A program made the position numbers and the translations under genes. From Vibrio sp. AND4 (GTDB lineage Bacteria > Pseudomonadota > Gammaproteobacteria > Enterobacterales > Vibrionaceae): a DNA stretch of 64,000 nucleotides. The notes beneath the pieces are model-generated. The model saw nothing but the letters and a program-made list of their open reading frames with translations. It searched no databases and had not been told where the DNA came from. Shown here piece after piece: positions 57,246 to 64,000 of this stretch (within the stretch, counting starts at the first letter, position 1; the number at the start of each line of letters is the position of its first letter). The stretch spans positions 114,151 through 178,150 of the forward strand of contig NZ_ABGR01000007.1 of the NCBI RefSeq assembly GCF_000171815.1, given 5' to 3'.

Positions 57246-58103
57246 ATGGAAAACGATGTAATCCTGAGTGTTAAAGACCTAGAAGTTGAATTCACTACTG
57301 ATGACGGCCCAGTGAAAGTACTGCATGGCGTGAACTTTGATGTTCGCGCTGGGCGTACCCTTGGCCTTGTTGGCGAATCGGGCAGTGGTAAGAGTGTGAC
57401 GTCCATGTCCATTATGGGGCTGCTACCAAAACCATACGGTAATATTGTCAATGGTGAGGTTGATTATCGCGGGACGAACTTGGTGACACTGCCTGCAGAG
57501 CAAATGTATGCCATGCGTGGTGATCGCATTTCAATCATTTTTCAGGATCCAATGACGGCACTGAACCCAGTGCACTCAATTGGTCGTCAGCTATGTGAGG
57601 TGTTAGAGCTACACCGCCCTGAGTTAAACAAGAAAGCGCGTGCGGCTTACGCCATTGAAATGTTGGCAAAGGTGAAAATTCCGATGCCGGAGAAACGCTT
57701 GAATGAGTACCCGCACAATCTATCTGGCGGTATGCGTCAACGAGTGATGATCGCCATGGCGCTGGCGTGTAAGCCCGACATTTTGATTTGTGATGAGCCA
57801 ACGACGGCACTGGATGTAACGGTTCAGGCGTCTATTCTTGAATTAATGAATGAACTGCAAGAAGAAACAGGCATGGCGATGATCTTTATTACCCACGATC
57901 TTGGCGTGGTTGCAGAGGTGTGTGATGACGTAGCAGTGATGTATGGTGGTCGTATTGTTGAAAAGGCGGAGATTTTCGAGTTGTTCGATAACCCACAACA
58001 TCCATACACAAAGCGTTTGATGGGGTTGATGCCAAGCTTAGATAATGAGCCCAAGCAGATGATCGACATTAAGCCGATCGATGCCAGTATGTTTGCTAGC
58101 TAA
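57246..58103 (+). CDS. Peptide ABC transporter ATPase 1 (DppD/OppD type)
   Basis: A 285-residue ATPase with Walker A GESGSGKS at 43-50, signature LSGGMRQR at 159-166 and Walker B ILICDEP at 179-185. The C-terminal ~35 residues include the OppD-type HPYTKRLMGLMP motif. It starts 9 bases after the binding-protein gene. In E. coli YejF the two ATPase halves are fused; here this is a separate gene. Confidence 0.93.
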   Translation: MENDVILSVKDLEVEFTTDDGPVKVLHGVNFDVRAGRTLGLVGESGSGKSVTSMSIMGLLPKPYGNIVNGEVDYRGTNLVTLPAEQMYAMRGDRISIIFQDPMTALNPVHSIGRQLCEVLELHRPELNKKARAAYAIEMLAKVKIPMPEKRLNEYPHNLSGGMRQRVMIAMALACKPDILICDEPTTALDVTVQASILELMNELQEETGMAMIFITHDLGVVAEVCDDVAVMYGGRIVEKAEIFELFDNPQHPYTKRLMGLMPSLDNEPKQMIDIKPIDASMFAS

Positions 58104-58139
58104 CTGGTGCAAAGTGAACAAGTCATAAAAGAGGATGTT

Positions 58140-58979
58140 ATGGCCAAAGAAGTATTAAGAATTGAAAATCTTAAGCAGCACTTTGTATCTGGTAAAGGAC
58201 TGTTTAAGAAAGGCTACACCATCAAAGCGGTGGATGGTGTATCGCTGTCAGTAGGCGAGGGTGAGACCCTTGGTCTAGTTGGTGAGTCTGGTTGTGGTAA
58301 GAGTACCCTTGGCCGCACGATTCTCAAGTTGTATGAGCCTACGGATGGCAAGATTTTCTTTGAAGGTAAAGACATCACCAGGTTTTCTGTCAAAGAAATG
58401 CGCTCGTTACGTAAAGACATGCAAATTGTCTTTCAAGATCCGATGGAGTCACTTAACCAACGCCATACCATAGGCATGATTCTCGAAGAGCCGTATGTGA
58501 TTCACAACATAGGTACTTCAGCTGAGCGTAAACAATGGGCGAAAGAGCTATTGGTAAAAGTCGGCTTGCCGGAAACGGCGGTGAACCGTTACCCACATGA
58601 GTTCTCTGGTGGTCAGCGCCAGCGTATTGGCATTGCTCGTGCGATAGCGCTTAAGCCTAAGTTGCTGATTTGTGATGAGTCTGTGTCAGCATTGGACGTA
58701 TCGGTTCAGGCGCAAATTCTCAACTTGCTGCTGCAACTACAGCAAGAGATGAACCTAGCGATTATCTTTATTTCCCATGATTTATCTGTAGTGAAGCATG
58801 TGTCCGATAAAGTGGCGGTGATGTATTTTGGTAAAGTGGTGGAAGCGGGTGATGCGAAAGAAATCTACGCCAATCCACAAAATGACTACACCAAGACACT
58901 ATTATCCGCGATCCCAATTACCCATCCGAAGTACCGTAAGAAAAAGCGCTCAGCAGAAAAAAAGCAGCAAGTGGCGTAA
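58140..58979 (+). CDS. Peptide ABC transporter ATPase 2 (DppF/OppF type)
   Basis: A 279-residue ATPase from ATG 58140 (GAGG five bases upstream), with Walker A GESGCGKS at 48-55, signature FSGGQRQR at 155-162 and Walker B LLICDES at 175-181. The residue after the catalytic Glu is Ser rather than the usual Pro. It pairs with ATPase 1. A GTG 11 codons upstream is a less likely start. A terminator follows. Confidence 0.93.
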   Translation: MAKEVLRIENLKQHFVSGKGLFKKGYTIKAVDGVSLSVGEGETLGLVGESGCGKSTLGRTILKLYEPTDGKIFFEGKDITRFSVKEMRSLRKDMQIVFQDPMESLNQRHTIGMILEEPYVIHNIGTSAERKQWAKELLVKVGLPETAVNRYPHEFSGGQRQRIGIARAIALKPKLLICDESVSALDVSVQAQILNLLLQLQQEMNLAIIFISHDLSVVKHVSDKVAVMYFGKVVEAGDAKEIYANPQNDYTKTLLSAIPITHPKYRKKKRSAEKKQQVA

Positions 58980-59011
58980 TGCCGCCATCTGTCGAGTAAA
59001 ATTATCATCAA

Positions 59012-59043
59012 GAAAACGCTCCAATTTGTCGGGGCGTTTTTTG
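59012..59043 (+). terminator. Terminator of the Yej-like operon
   Basis: The stem AAAACGCTCC / GGGGCGTTTT (59013-59022 / 59031-59040, one G-T pair) is followed by TTG. It lies about 35 bases after the last ATPase gene. Confidence 0.8.
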
Positions 59044-59148
59044 TTGTGAGCTTATTTTTATAGCAGGAGGGAGGATGAGCCTTCAGCTTCTTTAATTGAG
59101 CGTGTTACACTGCTGGCTTATTCCTTTGATTTGTTTGGATAGTTGACC

Positions 59149-59574
59149 ATGCCGTCGCATTTACCTAAATCATTCAGCCGCCCATTTCTGAAAATCTTTC
59201 ATCTGCTTGAAGCCATGCTGTTGGTCGCCATTACTTTAGCGACGGTGTGGGCGACGGTGGAAGAGTTTACTCACATTTATGCACAAAAGCGGGTCGCGCT
59301 CGATGACATCCTATTAATGTTCATCTATTTGGAAGTGCTCGCTATGGTAGGGCAGTTTGTGATGAATGGTAAGATACCGGTTCGATACCCTATCTACATT
59401 GCCATGATGGCCATTGCCCGCTACATCACCCTTGGTATGAAAGAACTCGACTCAGTGATGATCGTGTGGCTGTCTTTGGCGGCATTTATTCTGGCGGCAG
59501 CAACCTTGGTTATTCGAGTTGGTCATCACTATTGGCCGTATATCGATAATAAAACTGCCGAAAAAGACGAATAA
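59149..59574 (+). CDS. psiE: Phosphate-starvation-inducible protein PsiE
   Basis: A small inner-membrane protein of unknown function found in many gammaproteobacteria. It has 141 residues from ATG 59149, with four hydrophobic segments (about 20-42, 55-75, 83-98 and 105-122). It stands alone between the ABC operon and yicC. No Pho box was found upstream, so phosphate control is not supported here. Confidence 0.88.
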   Translation: MPSHLPKSFSRPFLKIFHLLEAMLLVAITLATVWATVEEFTHIYAQKRVALDDILLMFIYLEVLAMVGQFVMNGKIPVRYPIYIAMMAIARYITLGMKELDSVMIVWLSLAAFILAAATLVIRVGHHYWPYIDNKTAEKDE

Positions 59575-59661
59575 TATAAAGCTTCACCCTGTGCGCAATG
59601 TCGTTCATTTAAGCGGAGCAGCCCTGCGATTAACAGGGTATCGGGACTTTGACATTTTTAC

Positions 59662-59692
59662 CGCCCTAGGCCTAGTCGGCTTAGGGCGTTTG
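59662..59692 (+). terminator. Possible terminator of psiE
   Basis: The 7-bp stem CGCCCTA / TAGGGCG (59662-59668 / 59682-59688) has a 13-base loop and a short TTTG tail. It lies about 90 bases after the psiE stop. Confidence 0.5.
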
Positions 59693-59792
59693 TCTATAAA
59701 GAGGATGGATACGGATAAGCTTTTTTACTTTCTAGTGTGCTGGTTGTAGATTCTTGGGCTCGCTAGTCCTTTAAATCGCCGCTGCGTCTACA

Positions 59793-59882
59793 AACCAAGT
59801 CATCCTCGCTGAATCAAGCATCTCGAGGTTACTTGGGTATGCTGCGTCATTCTGAACGACGAGGAACGAGTCAGATTCAGAA
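59793..59882. repeat. Vibrio intergenic palindromic repeat, copy 2, with a second repeat attached
   Basis: 59793-59840 matches the element at 7640-7691: the same core CTGAATCAAGCATCTCGAGG and right end ACTTGGGTAT; the left end is worn. Directly after it lies ATTCTGA (59849-59855) ... TCAGAAT (59876-59882), another inverted repeat. The rest of the 59575-60024 gap shows no gene. Confidence 0.65.
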
Positions 59883-59975
59883 TCTACTATCCGAGTGTTG
59901 TATTGCTAGGGTGATATCAGGAACTTTTTATGTTTGAGCGTTGAATATCAATGCCTAACACAGACTAAAGATCAT

Positions 59976-60004
59976 TAAAAAAGCCCTGTAATGCAGGGCT
60001 TTAG
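59976..60004 (-). terminator. Terminator of yicC
   Basis: The stem AAGCCCTG / CAGGGCTT (59981-59988 / 59994-60001) is followed on the reverse strand by TTTTAATG. It lies about 22 bases after the yicC stop. Confidence 0.85.
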
Positions 60005-60024
60005 AAGATAAATCGAAAGGTCTG

Positions 60025-60891
60025 TTATTCGATATTCTGGATCTGCTCGCGCATTTGCTCAATCAAAACTTTTAGTTCAACACCAGAGGCGGTGATGTCC
60101 GTGCTGATCGATTTTGACGCTAGCGTGTTCGACTCACGGTTGAACTCCTGCATCATGAAATCTAGTTTACGGCCACAAGCGCCACCTTTCTTCAGTACTG
60201 CATTTGCCTCTTTCACGTGAGAGTCAAGACGGTCTAGTTCTTCTGCTACGTCTGATTTTTGTGCCAGAAGGATCAACTCTTGTTCAACACGAGATGGGTC
60301 TAATTCCACTTTCGCATCTTCAAACTTCGAGAACAGACGTTCGCGTTGCCACTCTAAGATTTCGGGCATACGTGCACGAACTTTCACAACTTCTTCCGTG
60401 ATGGCATCCAAGCGCTGTACGATGAGCGCCTTCATGTTTTCACCTTCACGAGCGCGGGCATCAATGAACTCTGCGATTGCATCGTTAAACGCTTCTAGTA
60501 GATCTTTATTGATGGCATCCATGTCTTGCTCGGGGGTTTCCATCACGCCAGGCCAATTCATTACTTGGAATGGGTTTAGTCGGCTGTCTTCACCTGTCAT
60601 CGTCATGACTTGGTTGGCAGCATTAATGACTTGCTGAGCCAAATCTTCATTAATGCTGAGTTCGCCCTTGGCAGCAGGGTTTGCCTCAAAGCGTAGGTTA
60701 CATTCAACCTTACCGCGCGCTAGACGCTTACGGAAACGTTCACGTAGGATAGGCTCCAAACCACGGAACTGTTCAGGCATACGGAAATAGGTTTCTAGGT
60801 AGCGTTGGTTTACACTGCGGATTTCCCACACTGCGCTACCCCAATCGCCTTTTACTTCTTTGCGTGCGTACGCTGTCATGCTGTAAATCAT
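60025..60891 (-). CDS. yicC: YicC family endoribonuclease/stress protein
   Basis: From ATG 60891 (AGGA upstream) it has 288 residues, the family size, beginning MIYSMTAYARKE; the 19-residue upstream extension was rejected. YicC-like (about 1-155) and DUF1732 (about 205-288, ending QMREQIQNIE) domains are clear. Family members have been reported to act on RNA. It is divergent from rph, as in E. coli. Confidence 0.95.
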   Translation of the reverse strand: MIYSMTAYARKEVKGDWGSAVWEIRSVNQRYLETYFRMPEQFRGLEPILRERFRKRLARGKVECNLRFEANPAAKGELSINEDLAQQVINAANQVMTMTGEDSRLNPFQVMNWPGVMETPEQDMDAINKDLLEAFNDAIAEFIDARAREGENMKALIVQRLDAITEEVVKVRARMPEILEWQRERLFSKFEDAKVELDPSRVEQELILLAQKSDVAEELDRLDSHVKEANAVLKKGGACGRKLDFMMQEFNRESNTLASKSISTDITASGVELKVLIEQMREQIQNIE

Positions 60892-61065
60892 TGAATTTTC
60901 CTGTCTTCTAATTTGCTGAAAATTACCCCGCAATACTAACACAGCCAACCTTTAGTGGCTGTGTAATTGTGAGTCGAGGTTGTCCAGATAGCTTTATTTA
61001 ATCGATTCCGTTATAATCTTCGCCCAATCAAATCGTCTTCTCCTCATTACCTAAGGTAGATGCCC

Positions 61066-61782
61066 ATGCGTCCAAACGATCGCAAGGCGGACCAAGTTCG
61101 CCCAATCAAAATTACTCGTAACTACACCGCTTATGCTGAAGGCTCAGTGTTAGTTGAATTTGGTAACACCAAAGTGTTGTGTAATGCGACCGTTGAAGAA
61201 TCTGTGCCTCGTTGGCTAAAAGGTCAAGGTAAAGGCTGGGTAACGGCTGAATATGGCATGCTACCTCGTGCAACTCACTCGCGTACTCGCCGGGAAGCCG
61301 CGAGCGGTAAGCAAGGTGGTCGCACGATGGAAATCCAACGTTTGATCGCACGTAGCCTGCGCGCTGTGGTTGATCTTAAAGCGATGGGTGAGTTCATGGT
61401 TACTGTGGACTGTGATGTGATCCAAGCGGATGGTGGTACTCGTACTGCTTCTATCAGCGGTGCGAGCGTTGCGATGGCGGATGCGTTCCAACACCTAGTC
61501 GATAGCGGTAAGCTAAAAGCAAACCCAATGAAAGGCCATGTTGCGGCAGTTTCAGTTGGTTTGTTAGGGGAGGATGTTTTGTGTGATCTTGAGTACGTTG
61601 AAGATTCTGCGGCAGACACAGACATGAACGTGGTCATGACAGAAGAAGGCAAGATGATTGAAATTCAGGGCACCGCAGAAGGTGAACCGTTCAGTCACGA
61701 GCAGCTGATGGCATTGTTAGAGTCGGCGAAAATCGGCATTACGGAAATTGTCGCAGCGCAGAAGGCGGCGTTAGAAAATTAA
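61066..61782 (+). CDS. rph: Ribonuclease PH
   Basis: A phosphate-dependent 3' exoribonuclease that trims tRNA ends. ATG 61066 gives [13 protein letters not shown] and 238 residues, the family start; an ATG two codons upstream is less likely. Catalytic-region motifs [17 protein letters not shown] and [15 protein letters not shown] are intact. Its stop lies eight bases before a strong terminator and 115 bases before pyrE, the same layout as the translation-coupled pyrE attenuator of E. coli. Confidence 0.97.
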   Translation: MRPNDRKADQVRPIKITRNYTAYAEGSVLVEFGNTKVLCNATVEESVPRWLKGQGKGWVTAEYGMLPRATHSRTRREAASGKQGGRTMEIQRLIARSLRAVVDLKAMGEFMVTVDCDVIQADGGTRTASISGASVAMADAFQHLVDSGKLKANPMKGHVAAVSVGLLGEDVLCDLEYVEDSAADTDMNVVMTEEGKMIEIQGTAEGEPFSHEQLMALLESAKIGITEIVAAQKAALEN

Positions 61783-61790
61783 TGATTTTT

Positions 61791-61822
61791 AAATAGCTTC
61801 CCACTAAGGAAGCTATTTTTTT
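61791..61822 (+). terminator. Terminator/attenuator between rph and pyrE
   Basis: An 11-bp perfect stem AAATAGCTTCC / GGAAGCTATTT (61791-61801 / 61808-61818) with a 6-base loop ends in TTTTTTT. It starts eight bases after the rph stop. In E. coli a hairpin in this place attenuates pyrE unless ribosomes follow closely on rph under low UTP. Confidence 0.85.
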
Positions 61823-61897
61823 ACCTATTGCTAGGACCTGGAACCTAGGAAGCAGAATACTAATAGATATTTACACAGTAAAAGTTGAGAGGAAATA

Positions 61898-62539
61898 ATG
61901 AAAGCATACCAGCGTGAATTTATTGAGTTTGCACTTGAGAAAGACGTTCTTAAGTTTGGTGAGTTTACTTTGAAATCTGGCCGTAAAAGCCCGTACTTCT
62001 TTAACGCTGGTCTTTTCAATACAGGTCGTGACCTAGCACGTCTTGGCCGTTTTTACGCCGCAGCACTTGCCGATTCAGGCATCGAATTTGATCTATTGTT
62101 TGGCCCAGCATACAAAGGCATCCCTATTGCGACAACAACCGCGGTCGCGCTAGCGGATCATCACGATATCGATACGCCTTACTGCTTCAACCGCAAAGAA
62201 GCGAAAAACCACGGCGAGGGTGGTAATCTGGTGGGGGCTGCGCTTGAGGGGCGTATCATGCTTGTGGATGACGTTATCACAGCGGGCACGGCCATTCGTG
62301 AATCGATGGAAATCATCCAAGCAAACGGTGCAGACCTCGCTGGTGTGTTGGTGGCGATTGACCGCCAAGAAAAAGGCAAAGGTGAGTTGTCTGCGATTCA
62401 AGAAGTCGAACGTGATTTTGGCTGTGCGGTGATTTCTATCGTGAGCCTGACAGACCTTATTACTTTCTTAGAAGAGAAAGGCGACAATGCCGAGCAACTA
62501 GCAGCGGTGAAAGCGTACCGTGCTGAGTTTGGGATTTAA
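61898..62539 (+). CDS. pyrE: Orotate phosphoribosyltransferase
   Basis: Makes OMP from orotate and PRPP in pyrimidine synthesis. It has 213 residues, the usual length, with the PRPP-binding loop [13 protein letters not shown] at 120-132 and the orotate site [13 protein letters not shown] near 26-38. GAGAGGA lies before the ATG. Downstream of the rph hairpin, its expression is probably set by UTP-sensed attenuation. Confidence 0.97.
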   Translation: MKAYQREFIEFALEKDVLKFGEFTLKSGRKSPYFFNAGLFNTGRDLARLGRFYAAALADSGIEFDLLFGPAYKGIPIATTTAVALADHHDIDTPYCFNRKEAKNHGEGGNLVGAALEGRIMLVDDVITAGTAIRESMEIIQANGADLAGVLVAIDRQEKGKGELSAIQEVERDFGCAVISIVSLTDLITFLEEKGDNAEQLAAVKAYRAEFGI

Positions 62540-62561
62540 AAGAGAGGTCTTAGGTTTAGAA

Positions 62562-62586
62562 AAGGTCCTAGAACCCTAGGACCTTC
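62562..62586 (-). terminator. Hairpin between pyrE and lpxL
   Basis: A perfect 10-bp stem AAGGTCCTAG / CTAGGACCTT (62562-62571 / 62576-62585) is followed on the reverse strand by TTCTAA, so it most likely ends the slmA-lpxL transcript. Its CTAGGACC motif also occurs at 61830-61837, on the other side of pyrE. Confidence 0.65.
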
Positions 62587-62601
62587 TGTGAAGCTAGCTC
62601 T

Positions 62602-63552
62602 TTATTGATACCTGATCCCTTTTGGCTCAGTCTCATCCGCCATGGTTTTGTAGCGTTTGTGCAGCCACATCCATTGCTCTGGCGCGCGTAGAATCACCTC
62701 TTCCACAAAGGTATTCATGTAAGCTGCTGCTGCGACTTCATCTTGTTGGGGATAGTCAGCTTCAATGCACTTATCGGCAATGATCTCATATTTACCATCT
62801 TGATTGCGGAAGCCTGAGCCCGGAATGATCGCGCACTTAGACGTGTAAGCCAGAATGCTGGTGCCCGTTGTCGTGCAAGCGTCTTCGACCGCAAAGAAAG
62901 GCACGAATACCGATTTGTTGCGCCCGTAATCGTGGTCCGGTAAGTAGAACAAACGCTCACCGCGGCGAAGAACACGAATCATCTGCTTAACGTCTTTTCG
63001 GTCAATCAGTTCATTGCCGTTATGGGTACGGCCCCAGTACTGAATGAAGTTGTATGCTGGGTTGTCGTGTGGGCGAAAAGCGCCGTAACCGGCAACACCA
63101 AGTACCGCAAAAGCGCGTGCAGTAATTTCAAGGTTCAGGGCGTGCACGCAGCACAGCAGTACACCTTTACCCTCTGCATTTTTTTCTCGCAGGGCGCCTA
63201 GGTCTTTTTCGGTGATCAGCGTTTTGAAGCGCCAAGTGGGCCAAAACCAAGTGATGCCAGTTTCGATCAACGCTATACCGGTATTGTTGAAGTTCTCTTT
63301 AACTATATCTTGGATTTCTGCAGACGTTTTATCTGGGAAAGCCAGTTCTAGATTGCGCGTTGCCACATGCACACGCTTTTTGCCATAGCGCATGCCGATA
63401 CGGCCAAGTGTGCGCCCTAGTGATAGTAGCATGCGGTATGGAAGGATATTGACCACAACGGCCAACAAGCCAAAACCGAGCCAAACTCCCCAGTTACGAG
63501 GGTGGAGAAGGGAAAGAGAAAACTCGGGCTTAGTGAATTTGTCTTTACTCAT
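62602..63552 (-). CDS. lpxL: Kdo2-lipid IVA lauroyl-type acyltransferase
   Basis: An inner-membrane late acyltransferase of lipid A synthesis. It has 316 residues: an N-terminal membrane helix (about 22-42), the HX4E catalytic motif at His137 to Glu142 (HALNLE), and conserved RPHDNP and DHDYG segments. LpxL-type is preferred to LpxM; chain-length choice cannot be read. It follows slmA by five bases, a Vibrio arrangement. Confidence 0.87.
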   Translation of the reverse strand: MSKDKFTKPEFSLSLLHPRNWGVWLGFGLLAVVVNILPYRMLLSLGRTLGRIGMRYGKKRVHVATRNLELAFPDKTSAEIQDIVKENFNNTGIALIETGITWFWPTWRFKTLITEKDLGALREKNAEGKGVLLCCVHALNLEITARAFAVLGVAGYGAFRPHDNPAYNFIQYWGRTHNGNELIDRKDVKQMIRVLRRGERLFYLPDHDYGRNKSVFVPFFAVEDACTTTGTSILAYTSKCAIIPGSGFRNQDGKYEIIADKCIEADYPQQDEVAAAAYMNTFVEEVILRAPEQWMWLHKRYKTMADETEPKGIRYQ

Positions 63553-63557
63553 AATCT

Positions 63558-64000
63558 CTACTTAATTTGTGCGCTAAGAAGTGCCCAGTACTCGTCAAAG
63601 TTTGCGGTAGGTTGGTATTTGAAGTCACTGCGAACAAAGCGGTTCAAACTACCTTCAACTTGTCCTAGGATTTGAGCGGCTAAAATACGTTCTTCAACTG
63701 GGAACGATTTGCCTTCACGGATCTTACGTTCACGTAGGATCTGACGAAGTTGTGTTTCGATACGCTCAAACAGTTGGTTGATGCGATCGCGTAGGCGCTC
63801 ATTTTCAAACATGAGAGCATGACCAGAAAGAATGCGTGTCAAACCTGGGTTACGTTCTGAAAATGCCAAAATAAGGTGCATGACCAGACGAATGCGCTCT
63901 AGTGTGTCTTTCTCATCATCCAAAATACGGTTGATGCGTGTCATGAGTGCTTCTTCGATGAACTCAATTAAGCCCTCAAACATGCGAGCTTTACTCGGAA
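63558..64000 (-). CDS. slmA: Nucleoid-occlusion factor SlmA (5' end cut by window)
   Basis: A TetR-family DNA-binding protein that blocks FtsZ rings over the chromosome. About 146 C-terminal residues are visible and match SlmA strongly ([51 protein letters not shown]). The reading frame continues past the window edge with PSKAR, so the helix-turn-helix part lies outside. Thus the ATG at 63983 is internal, not the start. Confidence 0.95.
   Translation of the reverse strand, partial: PSKARMFEGLIEFIEEALMTRINRILDDEKDTLERIRLVMHLILAFSERNPGLTRILSGHALMFENERLRDRINQLFERIETQLRQILRERKIREGKSFPVEERILAAQILGQVEGSLNRFVRSDFKYQPTANFDEYWALLSAQIK

Overview
The window reads as chromosome I of a marine Vibrio, most likely from the Harveyi clade (V. 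parahaemolyticus / alginolyticus / campbellii type). The reasons are a near family-identical Type II secretion cluster of the Vibrio eps kind, a TonB / ExbB / ExbD / TtpC cluster of Vibrio layout, Vibrio-type intergenic repeats, and many gammaproteobacterial gene orders (glnA<>typA, hslR-hslO-pckA, gmk-rpoZ-spoT-trmH-recG, ompR-envZ, rph-pyrE, slmA-lpxL). Species is inference; no rRNA or tRNA gene was found.

Layout. 1-560: start of glnA and a nitrogen-control region shared with typA. 561-7590: typA, a DUF2959 lipoprotein, a BrkB/YihY membrane protein, dtd, a YiiD-like acyltransferase/thioesterase and an AsmA-like protein. 7800-11145: pckA and the heat-shock pair hslR-hslO, with a sigma-32-like promoter and a candidate small RNA. 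11308-22720: the complete Type II secretion operon gspC-N. 22887-31885: cysQ-nudE, nfuA, comF<>bioH, a conserved unknown gene, tex, and a periplasmic protein made of four retropepsin-like repeats. 32053-34250: greB, then an AT-rich region with a threefold repeated cold-shock unit. Two units encode CspA-like proteins; the third keeps the leader but encodes an unrelated 50-residue peptide. 34253-36395: ompR, broken by frameshifts as written, and envZ. 36506-44453: xanP under a PurR-like operator, recG, trmH, spoT, rpoZ, gmk. 44790-58979: an outer-membrane TonB-dependent receptor followed by its own DUF3450-TtpC-ExbB-ExbD-TonB-TPR energising genes, divergent from a five-gene YejABE-like peptide ABC transporter. 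59149-64000: psiE, yicC, rph, pyrE, lpxL and the truncated slmA.

Most of the window is conserved housekeeping DNA. The parts that merit attention are the cold-shock triplication with its captured small ORF, the divergent receptor/TonB/ABC-transporter block that could work as one two-membrane uptake route, the four-repeat retropepsin protein, the possible small RNA upstream of pckA, the ompR frameshifts, and several readable regulatory sites (NtrC/sigma-54, sigma-32, PurR, a pyrE attenuator-like hairpin). All calls come from reading the sequence; no database search was run.
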